From: an uncultured Opitutia bacterium
GTDB lineage: Bacteria > Verrucomicrobiota > Verrucomicrobiae > Opitutales > MB11C04
Assembly (NCBI GenBank): GCA_913048545.1
Contig: CAJWWH010000073.1
Location: 1-8,452 of the forward strand
Length of the DNA: 8,452 nucleotides
Reading direction: 5' to 3'
Shown one piece after another: positions 1 through 6,956 of this stretch (the stretch's first letter is position 1; each line of letters begins with the position of its first letter). Under the pieces are notes generated by a model, which saw nothing but the letters and a program-made list of their open reading frames with translations, did not search any database and had not been told where the DNA came from. Position numbers and translations under genes: made by a program.

Positions 1-1
1 C

Positions 2-1561
2 GCGGAACAGTTAAGGGATGAGATTGAAGCGATCATGGCCAGGACATCCGAAATTATACGGGAACAGGAAAATATTCTGATCGAAACGGCGGCACTCAGT
101 AGAGAATTTGCACGGGAGGAAAAAGAGATTGGTTCCCGGGAGGAAAAAGAAATTAACCGGCTTGCCGATCTTCAGAGAGAAACCGCTCGACGCCTAAAGA
201 GTGCGGCCCGTGACGGAATGAATATTCTGGATGATGCCATTCGTAATCCTATTTTCGAAACACAATCCCTGGAAACACTTGCGGATACTTTTAACAAGAT
301 GGAGGGGATTGCATCAGATCCGATGTCCCAGGCAAGTAACAAGATCGAACAGGCAAACACCTCCGATGCGATTCAATCTTCAGAAAAGCTCAAGGAAGCA
401 GAAAAACAGGAACAACGGGCCATTCAGGAACTCACCCAAATCTTATCTGAAAGTTCCAGGCAACTCGATCGGCTTGAAGCCAGAACATTATCCCAGCGCC
501 TTCGAAAAATCGAAAAAAATCAGAGCAGTGCAAGTGAGCACATTCTTAACATTCTTCCCCAATCAATTGGTCAACCCTCACAGAAATTGAATATCCATTT
601 ATCTGAACAAGGAACCAAGCTTGAACAGAGACAAATTAAAACCCATTTTGATGCGGAAGAAGTGAAGGGGGAAATAAGTCGTTACCATGAAAGAACCGGT
701 AAACCGGTCTACGGGGAAGTCAGCAAGTTAATGGAAAGGGAGAAAGCGGAAGAAAAAATTCTCCTCGTCGCCAATAAGATCAAACATAATCTTTCCTTTG
801 TGGCTCTCGATCAGCTTGATATTCTCTCTCAAAACTTTGGAGAATGGGCGGATATGCTTGAGGAATCCGATCCCGGAATGGAGGGAGGAAACGCTCAGGG
901 AATCAAAAACTCGGAATCGAGGGATCTCACTCAGATTATTCTTTCCCTTCTCCAAATTCGGGATAAGGAAAAAGATATAATTTCCAAAACCCGGGTCCTT
1001 CAAAACGGAAACTTTCAGGCAATTAGGGAAAACTGGACAAAAAAATTACAGGTTCAACAAGAGGAATTAATGGTCGATTTAACGGATGTGCAGATTGAGA
1101 CCGCCGAGGATGCGTTGAATCCAATCTTTGACGATGCCCACATGGCCATGTCTGAATCCGCAATCAATTTGGGGAAAGATCAATACGGCAACCCAACACT
1201 GGACTTTCAGATGGAAGCCCGTAACCTGGTGAGCGATTTAATCAATCTGATTCTTGAATCCTCGCCACAATCCGGTCAGTCCCAAGAAATGAGCGATAAT
1301 GAGGACATGAGTGGCATGGAATTTCTCCTTCTTCAAATGAACCAGAAGGAGGGGAATAAACCAGGTAAAATGCTTCCCGGTTCGACGGGAGGGGGTTCCA
1401 AGCAGGGAGGACAAACAGACCGGAAAAACGGGACCGTGAACGGTCAGGTTTTCGAAAAGGGAAATGACGGAAGGAAATCGAAAAATACAACCGGTTCCTC
1501 CTATTCCATACCGGCGGAATTTAAGAAAATTATGGAAAATTATTTTCGGGAAATCGAATAG
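2..1561 (+). CDS. Long coiled-coil protein, DUF4175-like (5' end missing)
   Basis: The frame is open from the left edge (AEQLRDEIEAIM precedes the first in-window ATG at 35), so the true start is probably upstream. The visible ~519 residues are mostly charged, Glu/Lys/Gln-rich helix with heptad-like spacing and no membrane segment. A Gly/Ser/Asn/Lys-rich low-complexity stretch (about 1340-1490) follows, ending in IPAEFKKIMENYFREIE. That tail resembles the 'PxEYRxLVxxYF' ending I associate with long coiled-coil proteins (DUF4175-type) encoded beside MoxR, DUF58 and BatA/VWA genes in Planctomycetota and Verrucomicrobiota. In those families membrane helices sit at the N-terminus, which is outside this window. 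The stop codon shares its last base with a GTG, and the next gene's ATG starts three bases later, so co-translation is likely. No catalytic motif is visible. The coding call is secure; the family assignment is an inference from architecture and neighbours. Confidence 0.8.
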   Translation, partial: AEQLRDEIEAIMARTSEIIREQENILIETAALSREFAREEKEIGSREEKEINRLADLQRETARRLKSAARDGMNILDDAIRNPIFETQSLETLADTFNKMEGIASDPMSQASNKIEQANTSDAIQSSEKLKEAEKQEQRAIQELTQILSESSRQLDRLEARTLSQRLRKIEKNQSSASEHILNILPQSIGQPSQKLNIHLSEQGTKLEQRQIKTHFDAEEVKGEISRYHERTGKPVYGEVSKLMEREKAEEKILLVANKIKHNLSFVALDQLDILSQNFGEWADMLEESDPGMEGGNAQGIKNSESRDLTQIILSLLQIRDKEKDIISKTRVLQNGNFQAIRENWTKKLQVQQEELMVDLTDVQIETAEDALNPIFDDAHMAMSESAINLGKDQYGNPTLDFQMEARNLVSDLINLILESSPQSGQSQEMSDNEDMSGMEFLLLQMNQKEGNKPGKMLPGSTGGGSKQGGQTDRKNGTVNGQVFEKGNDGRKSKNTTGSSYSIPAEFKKIMENYFREIE

Positions 1562-1563
1562 TG

Positions 1564-2565
1564 ATGAGTCCGTACTTTCATTTTTACACACGGTGGATTC
1601 TTCTCCTAATTGGAGGAGTCCATATGTTTGGACAAGAACTGTTCGAGGAAACAAATGACCGTCTGGTCAATGAAATCGAGAAAACCTATACAAAAGGCCT
1701 TCGTTTCCTCGCCGGCACACAGAATGAAAAAGGCTGCTGGGATGATTCTTCCTATGGATCTGAACCCGGTGTGGTCGGGATGTCAGTCCTGGCATTTCTG
1801 GGCCGGGGAGATGACCCAGAATTTGGAACCTATCGGAAACCCATTCAGGCGGCTTTGAAATATGTGCTCGAGCGACAGGACGAGAAAACGGGATATATCG
1901 GAACTTCAATGTACAACCATGGCTTTGCCACTTTGGCACTGGCTGAAATTTACGGCATGTATAATGATTCACGCATAGGTCCCGCCTTACAAAAAGCCAC
2001 CAATTTAATCTTAACCTCTCAAAAAAATAATCCCAAAGGAGCCTGGAGGTACAGTCCGGAAAGTAAGGATGCGGACACCACGGTTTCGGGTGCTCAATTA
2101 GTCGCTCTTTTAGCGGCCCAGAACTCCGGGATTCATGTCCCGAAGAAAGCAGTCGAACAGGGCATCGCTTTTCTTCTGACCTGTCAGGATAGTAAAGGCG
2201 GATTTGGATACACCGGGGGTACGGGAGCCAACCTGCCCAGGACTTCAATTGGTTCCCTGATTCTTTCCCTGGCGGATAAAAAAGAAACGGAAGCGTATCA
2301 AAAATCCGTGGATTTCCTTAGCGAAAATGCAAGTTTCGGTGATCAGGGTCATAAATTTTACAGTCTGTATTACACCGCACAAGCGGTTTTTCGAGCGGAT
2401 CCGAGCTTGTGGAATTCATGGAATTATCAAAATTTCAAACAACTTCAATCCACCCAGACCGAAGAAGGCGGGTGGAATGGAAATTATGGCACCACTTTTT
2501 CCACCACATCAGCACTTCTCTCGCTCGCATTAAATTACAGGTACCTTCCAATATACGAAAGATGA
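1564..2565 (+). CDS. Secreted prenyltransferase/squalene-oxidase-repeat (alpha/alpha-toroid) protein
   Basis: A 333-residue protein. Residues 1-24 look like a signal peptide: an Arg at 10, then a hydrophobic run WILLLIGGV, ending near FGQ-E. The rest is a series of helix pairs separated by QW-like motifs: QNEKGCW (Q53-W59), QDEKTGY (Q105), QKNNPKGAW (Q153-W161), QDSKGGFGY (Q208) and QTEEGGW (Q298-W304). This is the signature of the terpenoid-cyclase/prenyltransferase alpha/alpha barrel. DADTTVSGAQ (from D169) recalls the DxDD(T/A) acid motif of squalene-hopene cyclase but lacks the second adjacent Asp. At about half the length of a real cyclase (~630 residues), an enzyme role is unlikely; a binding or scaffold role is more plausible. 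Such proteins often sit in MoxR/BatA-type operons of planctomycetes. It starts three bases after the upstream stop and overlaps the next gene by ATGA. GTG at 1561 and ATG at 1624 are alternative starts. Confidence 0.85.
   Translation: MSPYFHFYTRWILLLIGGVHMFGQELFEETNDRLVNEIEKTYTKGLRFLAGTQNEKGCWDDSSYGSEPGVVGMSVLAFLGRGDDPEFGTYRKPIQAALKYVLERQDEKTGYIGTSMYNHGFATLALAEIYGMYNDSRIGPALQKATNLILTSQKNNPKGAWRYSPESKDADTTVSGAQLVALLAAQNSGIHVPKKAVEQGIAFLLTCQDSKGGFGYTGGTGANLPRTSIGSLILSLADKKETEAYQKSVDFLSENASFGDQGHKFYSLYYTAQAVFRADPSLWNSWNYQNFKQLQSTQTEEGGWNGNYGTTFSTTSALLSLALNYRYLPIYER
1612..1618 (+). promoter_or_regulatory. Strong internal Shine-Dalgarno-like GGAGGAG before ATG 1624
   Basis: GGAGGAG lies five bases before an in-frame ATG at 1624, inside the signal-peptide region of the toroid protein. 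Initiation here would give a 313-residue product beginning MFGQELFEE with no signal peptide. The ATG at 1564 has no comparable site. The motif also encodes Gly-Gly (GGA GGA) of the signal peptide, so it may be coincidental. It matters because it makes the start, and therefore the location of the protein, ambiguous. Confidence 0.45.
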
Positions 2566-5500
2566 CCCAGCCTCTCGCTCTTTTTTTTATTTTTTACTTC
2601 TGGATCGGAATGGTTCAGTTGTGTGCACTCGACCCAATTTCTTCGGAACATTTCAATTCATCGCCAGACTCCAATCAATCCGGACAGGCAAAGTTGGGTC
2701 GAATCGGAAAAGAAAAAATTCGCCTCTTCGATGATTCCGAACTCACCGGATATTTAATCGGTCTCGATGACGGAGAAAATTTATTTTGGCAAAACAAATC
2801 AGTTTCGGGACAAATTAGTTTCAATTATAAATCGGTTTCAAACATCATTTTCAATCGGTCGATTCCTCCCGCAAAGGACGCATACAAAAAACTCAGGGCA
2901 CTGCGTTTATTTTTTAAAAACGGGGACAAGCTTAGGTGTAATTTTATTAAGTTAACTAAATCTCACCTTTGGGTGGAGACAGGATTTACTGAACCGATCC
3001 AAACTCCGATTGATGCAATTCAAAAGTTGGAATTTCTCCCCGCCACCTATGAATCTCTCTTCGATCCGTCAATGGGTTTGAAAGAGTGGAAAAGCAGTAA
3101 CAGTAAATCATGGTCAGATGAAGACGGGGATTTTGTTTCCGTATTTTCAGGAAGCACCGGGACATTACTGCCAAGAAAGGATGTTCTTGAGATTGAATTT
3201 GAAGCGGAATGGGAACGGTCTTTGTACCTCGCCCTGAGAATTTTTTCGGACTCCGACGGATCAAGTTACGGTAATGTGGGCTATCATCTTTCTTTTTCAA
3301 ACAGCCGGATAAATCTTCAGGCAAACAAAAGAAAAAAAGGACGAATCATAAGAGAGACTCTGGGTACATTAATGGTCAAAGAAATGATGGATCAAAAGAA
3401 AGCACGCATTTCCGTGCTGGCGCACCGGGGGAAAAAAGAATTTATCATTTTTGTCAATGGGCGACAAGTCGCCCAGTGGAAAGATGCAAGTCAGGATTTC
3501 CATCCCGATGCCAATGGGATTCTTTTTATCAATCAGGGCGGAAATTCATATATCCGACTGAAAGAAGTGAATATTGCCGGCTGGGACGGTTCATTTTTCC
3601 CGTCCGAGGAACGAGAAATGACTCCTCCTCCCAATTCCAATTATGCTGTGTTCAAGAACGGGGATTCCACGACTTTGGATTCAATTTCAGGCAAGGAAAA
3701 TCTTTTTTCAATCGCTACCAAGAGAGGGGCATTCAGTATTCCCCTGCCCCGGATTAAAAGTGTTCATTTCAATAAGGATTCATCCCCAACTTCAACGGAA
3801 CAATCGACGGAGCAAATTTTACTTACCCATTCCCTCGGTCAAATAAGTTGTAAAATCCTATCGATTTCACAGGAATATTTAAACGGTATTCATCCTGATT
3901 TTGGTCAATTCAAGCTCTCCCTGGAGACTGTCAAACAAATGAAATGTAATCAGCATTTACTTCGTCTGCGCAATTACTTTGAACAACTTGCTGAAGTCAA
4001 AAAAGCACTGAACAACCAAAAGCCCGACATTGCGCTTTCCATTCTGAACCTGCAACCCACTGACCTGCGTTCCTGGTACTGGTCAAGACTCTCATTTTTG
4101 GCTAAAGGTATGCAATCCGAGGAAATTCTCAGTTTTTCCCCGCATCCGGAGAAAGGCCTTTTTTCCGCATCCTTCGCGGGCAATGAAGATGCGGTTCTGA
4201 CTCTGAGCAAAAATGGCAAGTATGCCCTGTGGAGCGGGCATGCAAAGCTGGCTTCGGGCTCTTTCTCCGATCCTGCAAAATTTCCCGCTGAAGTGGGCCG
4301 ACTGTCCAATGAGGCACAACACGCCGTTACTCTCACCAAACCCTACTGGATCGGTGAAACGGAGATCACTCAGGAACAATATGAATTGGTCACCTCCCAA
4401 AATCCAAGTCTCGAAAAAAACAGTTCATTACCCGTTGTATGTTCATGGTTTGATGCCCGAGATTTCTGCAAAGCATTAAATAAAAAACATCAACCACCCG
4501 TGGGATATGAATGGAGATTACCCACCGAGGCGGAATGGGAGTGGGCTTGCCGGGCCGGCAGCAACGGGCCGTTCTGTGAAAGTACAGTGGGACCGTTGAA
4601 TCACGATGGGGAACTCTCTGAAAAACATCTTGATCGTTACGGGTGGTTTGCAGGAAATTCAGGAAATAAGATTCATTCTGTTAAGCAGAAACTCCCCAAT
4701 GCCTTTGGGCTTTATGATATGCATGGAAATGTTTGGGAATGGTGTCTTGACTCAACCCAAAGTGAAAAAGCAAAAATTCTCGAACAACGAGTGGCAGGAA
4801 AAATGAATCCTTTCTCCACCGATGGAGATTGGAAAATATTACGGGGTGGTTGTTACGATGTGAAGTTTGACCGCTGTCGTTCTGCGTATCGCGGAGCGAA
4901 TGCCCCTTCAATTGTACAGGGCGACCGGGGATTCCGGATCGCATTGGGTCCAATTCTGGATTACGAAGGAAATTCAACCAAAAGTGAAAGGTTGAACAAA
5001 ACTTTAAATGTTGAAAAGTTCAAGCTTACACTTGTCCCAATTTCATCCGGGACCTTTCTGATGGGAAGCCCGGATATTCTAACCGCCCCGCATGCAATGA
5101 CCCGGGCATTTGGAAATGAATTGATCACCGGTTCAAGCGATGGAACATTAGGAATTACTGATTTTTCAGGACAGCCAATGGAAAAAATGGCCGACCTGAA
5201 CTCCTCCATTACCAGTATGGATGCAACCTCAGATAAAAAGTGGATCCTGGCCGGTTGTGCGAATGGGGATGTTCACCTCGTGGATGGTCAATCATTCCAA
5301 TTAAAACGGACTCTTTCACAACATACTTTCGCAGTGACCAGTACGGTATTCGCTCCGAACGGCGAGAGTTTTTCGACTTCGGGTTTGGATGGTAAATTTC
5401 ATTCTTACCGACTGCCCAAAGCAGAAAAAAAGTGGACGGTTCACGGATCCGATCACAATACCAGTTTCGATTTCCTTGAGTACAATTCCGATAGTTCCAA

Positions 5501-6227
5501 AATTCTGACTTCCGGTCTGGGGGTGCTTCCAAAATTATTTGATGCGGAATCCGGGAAAGAAATCAAGTTAAACACATTTCCATACATTGGTTGTGTTCGT
5601 AGCCGCTTCTTACCCAATGAAGAATCTTTTGTCTCAGTCACAAAATCCGGACTGTTACTGTTTACCGAGACAACCCGTGGACTGGTCTATAAAATTGTAA
5701 GATTAAATTTAAAGGACATTATAGATTTTTCTTTTTCTCCCTATGGAAAAAGAATCATTATTTCGACAAAAGAAGGACTTTGTTCGGTGAGAAAAACCCC
5801 GGTCACCAATAATATTTGTATTCAGGACGAAACAAAAAACTTGGAGCAATCCCCTGATTTCTTCTTCGCATTGGCTGATAAAACCGAACCCTATTTCAAA
5901 AAACTGCCTGATTTCCTTTCGGGTCTTGACCACCCGGTCAAGCCCGACTTTACAAAAAAGGGGTGCCGTCTTTCACCGGATAAGAAACTCGTGCTGACTA
6001 CTCTTGATGGAGCACTTCGATTATGGTGCTTTGGCACCGGCGAATGGGTTTCAACCCTTGGCGACAAATTTGCTTCTTCATTTATTGAGTGCGGATTTTC
6101 TCCAGACGGCAAGTTTATCGTAGCCAAACTGAAAACCAAAGAAATTCTAATTTATCCAACCGGAATTATTCACTCCACCGGTTCCAATAATCCTCATAAT
6201 TTCGAAGAGATTGAAAAATGGTTTTAG
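2562..6227 (+). CDS. Secreted mosaic protein: Sm-like modules, LamG-like domain, WD40 propeller with nested permuted SUMF1 domain
   Basis: The start chosen is the ATG in the ATGA overlap with the previous gene. It gives 1221 residues and a signal peptide (hydrophobic to about residue 23, QLCAL-D); an in-frame ATG at 2409 would bury this. Domains in order: Sm-like barrels at 49-98 and 109-159; a concanavalin/LamG-like beta-sandwich at 163-342 (FVNGRQVAQW, ending AGWDG); two more Sm-like barrels at 360-405 and 418-463; a helical segment at 464-516; WD40 blade 1 at 532-570; a permuted SUMF1 block at 571-838; and WD40 blades from 839 to about 1212, interrupted by a loop near 1083-1134. The best blade motifs are LITGSSDGTL, LRLW and CGFSPDGKF. 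SUMF1 landmarks are WRLPTEAEWEWACRAGS (651), GLYDMHGNVWEWC (716-728), RGGC (to 764) and GFRIA (790). It is probably exported as a binding or scaffold protein coupled to the toroid gene. No enzyme activity can be assigned. Confidence 0.9.
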   Translation: MTQPLALFFIFYFWIGMVQLCALDPISSEHFNSSPDSNQSGQAKLGRIGKEKIRLFDDSELTGYLIGLDDGENLFWQNKSVSGQISFNYKSVSNIIFNRSIPPAKDAYKKLRALRLFFKNGDKLRCNFIKLTKSHLWVETGFTEPIQTPIDAIQKLEFLPATYESLFDPSMGLKEWKSSNSKSWSDEDGDFVSVFSGSTGTLLPRKDVLEIEFEAEWERSLYLALRIFSDSDGSSYGNVGYHLSFSNSRINLQANKRKKGRIIRETLGTLMVKEMMDQKKARISVLAHRGKKEFIIFVNGRQVAQWKDASQDFHPDANGILFINQGGNSYIRLKEVNIAGWDGSFFPSEEREMTPPPNSNYAVFKNGDSTTLDSISGKENLFSIATKRGAFSIPLPRIKSVHFNKDSSPTSTEQSTEQILLTHSLGQISCKILSISQEYLNGIHPDFGQFKLSLETVKQMKCNQHLLRLRNYFEQLAEVKKALNNQKPDIALSILNLQPTDLRSWYWSRLSFLAKGMQSEEILSFSPHPEKGLFSASFAGNEDAVLTLSKNGKYALWSGHAKLASGSFSDPAKFPAEVGRLSNEAQHAVTLTKPYWIGETEITQEQYELVTSQNPSLEKNSSLPVVCSWFDARDFCKALNKKHQPPVGYEWRLPTEAEWEWACRAGSNGPFCESTVGPLNHDGELSEKHLDRYGWFAGNSGNKIHSVKQKLPNAFGLYDMHGNVWEWCLDSTQSEKAKILEQRVAGKMNPFSTDGDWKILRGGCYDVKFDRCRSAYRGANAPSIVQGDRGFRIALGPILDYEGNSTKSERLNKTLNVEKFKLTLVPISSGTFLMGSPDILTAPHAMTRAFGNELITGSSDGTLGITDFSGQPMEKMADLNSSITSMDATSDKKWILAGCANGDVHLVDGQSFQLKRTLSQHTFAVTSTVFAPNGESFSTSGLDGKFHSYRLPKAEKKWTVHGSDHNTSFDFLEYNSDSSKILTSGLGVLPKLFDAESGKEIKLNTFPYIGCVRSRFLPNEESFVSVTKSGLLLFTETTRGLVYKIVRLNLKDIIDFSFSPYGKRIIISTKEGLCSVRKTPVTNNICIQDETKNLEQSPDFFFALADKTEPYFKKLPDFLSGLDHPVKPDFTKKGCRLSPDKKLVLTTLDGALRLWCFGTGEWVSTLGDKFASSFIECGFSPDGKFIVAKLKTKEILIYPTGIIHSTGSNNPHNFEEIEKWF
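4272..5075 (+). other. 268-codon in-frame block: circularly permuted SUMF1/FGE-sulfatase domain inserted between WD40 blades 1 and 2
   Basis: Residues 571-838 of the mosaic protein. The block begins in the middle of the canonical N-terminal region (EVGRLSNEAQHAVTLTKPYW) and runs through the full SUMF1 core to GFRIALGPI. A 21-residue linker (799-819) follows, and the block then ends with the strand that normally opens the domain, KLTLVPISSGTFLMGSPD. Joining end to start gives MGSPD-PAKFPAEVGRLSNEAQ, the ordinary SUMF1 order. Removing the block joins SGSFSD to ILTAPHAMTRAF and restores the WD40 period: aligned positions W557, T866, V907 and Y949 are then spaced 41, 41 and 42. The FGE-type C-x4-C copper-binding pair is absent (C764 and C772 are C-x7-C), so formylglycine-generating activity is unlikely. 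Both boundary codons are GAT. Confidence 0.8.
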
Positions 6228-6241
6228 AAAATAGAATCTAT

Positions 6242-6288
6242 TTAAGGATTTGATGATCCCTTAATTTATTTTAGGGTTGAATCCTTAA
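6242..6288 (+). terminator. Nested, competing hairpins after the mosaic gene; possible terminator
   Basis: TTAAGGATT (6242-6250) can pair perfectly with AATCCTTAA (6280-6288). It can also pair with ATCCCTTAA (6256-6264), with one bulged C and a 6-base loop; that hairpin is followed by the T-rich TTTATTTTA. The inner CCCTTAA can also pair with TTTAGGG, with one mismatch. The short form plus its T-rich tail looks like a weak intrinsic terminator for the three-gene operon. Stems are AT-rich, so strength is uncertain. Confidence 0.4.
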
Positions 6289-6343
6289 TTTCAATTGATA
6301 CCAATTACATATTGCTAATTCCTGTCCACACACCAATTCACGA

Positions 6344-6856
6344 ATGACAAAACATAACGCCTGCATTCACATTGTTTCTTTATTTTGTCTTGTTTCTCTA
6401 TGTTGTTTTTTCACGGGTTGTTGGGGCAGTTCTCAAACCTCTTTACCGGAAGCACCCCCACCCTATCCTGACTCTCCATTCCAACCGAATACTCAACCCA
6501 ATGATTATACTCCTCCCCCTTCACCGGATCCGCGGGGTAATAATTACGGAGCGAATAATAATTCATTTCCAAGGCAAACAACTCAGCGGTCTTCTCCCCT
6601 TCCTATTTCCCGGTCATTCGACCAAATGTACAGCATCGAAGCGGTCGGCACCATCTGGGTTCTCATTCAGGATAAATTTGGTAATGAACTGGAATGGCTC
6701 AGTATGATGTCCGGAGAAAAAGTTCCTCTAAAACACAACGGTCCGCTCACGATTACCTGCTCCTCAGGTGAGTCCTTGAAAATTTACGATCCGTCAGGTA
6801 AACCTTTCCAAATTGGAGGAACTAAAAAAGGAATAAGCATTATAAGGCTTCCCTAA
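6344..6856 (+). CDS. Lipoprotein with Pro/Asn-rich linker and RodZ C-terminal-like (DUF4115-like) domain
   Basis: A 170-residue protein starting at an ATG without a clear ribosome site. Residues 1-26 form a lipoprotein signal: Lys3/His4, a hydrophobic run IVSLFCLVSLCCFF, then a lipobox FTGC with the acylated Cys at 26. A low-complexity Pro/Ser/Asn linker follows to about residue 90, as expected for a domain held away from a membrane. Residues 96-169 resemble the beta-rich C-terminal domain of RodZ (DUF4115): YSIEAVGTIWVLIQD (W105), then a 'GEKVPLKHNGPLTI' turn (G133-P134) and a 'DPSGKPFQIGG' hairpin. RodZ itself has an N-terminal helix-turn-helix and a membrane helix; here a lipid anchor replaces both. 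It lies 117 bases after the mosaic gene on the same strand and is probably a separate transcription unit. The lipoprotein call is firm; the domain call is by pattern only. Role unknown. Confidence 0.8.
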   Translation: MTKHNACIHIVSLFCLVSLCCFFTGCWGSSQTSLPEAPPPYPDSPFQPNTQPNDYTPPPSPDPRGNNYGANNNSFPRQTTQRSSPLPISRSFDQMYSIEAVGTIWVLIQDKFGNELEWLSMMSGEKVPLKHNGPLTITCSSGESLKIYDPSGKPFQIGGTKKGISIIRLP

Positions 6857-6866
6857 TCAACCTTTG

Positions 6867-6885
6867 CTTCCGAAAAAATCGGAAG
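6867..6885 (+). terminator. Hairpin CTTCCGA/TCGGAAG after the RodZ-like lipoprotein
   Basis: A perfect 7-bp stem (6867-6873 with 6879-6885) with an AAAAA loop starts 11 bases after the stop codon at 6856. Only a weak T-rich stretch follows (TCTGTATTC), so it is a probable but imperfect intrinsic terminator for the plus-strand gene. Confidence 0.5.
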
Positions 6886-6912
6886 TCTGTATTCATAATA
6901 CTTTTGAACGGG

Positions 6913-6938
6913 TGCCTGAATAGAATTATTTTCAGGCA
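6913..6938. terminator. Hairpin TGCCTGAA/TTCAGGCA between convergent genes
   Basis: A perfect 8-bp inverted repeat (6913-6920 with 6931-6938) with a 10-base AT-rich loop lies 19 bases beyond the stop of the minus-strand lipoprotein, in the gap between convergent genes. No clear T-run follows on either strand, so it may act as a transcript-end stabiliser or a weak bidirectional terminator. Confidence 0.4.
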
Positions 6939-6956
6939 TAACAACACGAAATTGTT

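Noticed and set aside
1238..1654. Long minus-strand frames opposite the coiled-coil, toroid and mosaic genes
   Set aside because: Their translations lack domain patterns and lie antisense to strongly supported genes, so they are shadows of those frames.
2068..2097. DADTTVSGAQ as a squalene-hopene cyclase catalytic motif
   Set aside because: The adjacent acidic residues of DxDD are not all present and the protein is about half the length of a true cyclase, so I do not call an enzyme.
2409..2561. Longer start for the mosaic gene at ATG 2409
   Set aside because: It would overlap the toroid gene by 157 bases, add 51 residues of out-of-frame shadow sequence, and bury a good signal peptide that begins at the ATGA overlap at 2562.
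6295..6320. TTGATA as a -35 box for the RodZ-like lipoprotein gene
   Set aside because: No acceptable -10 hexamer lies 16-18 bases downstream, so no promoter is called.
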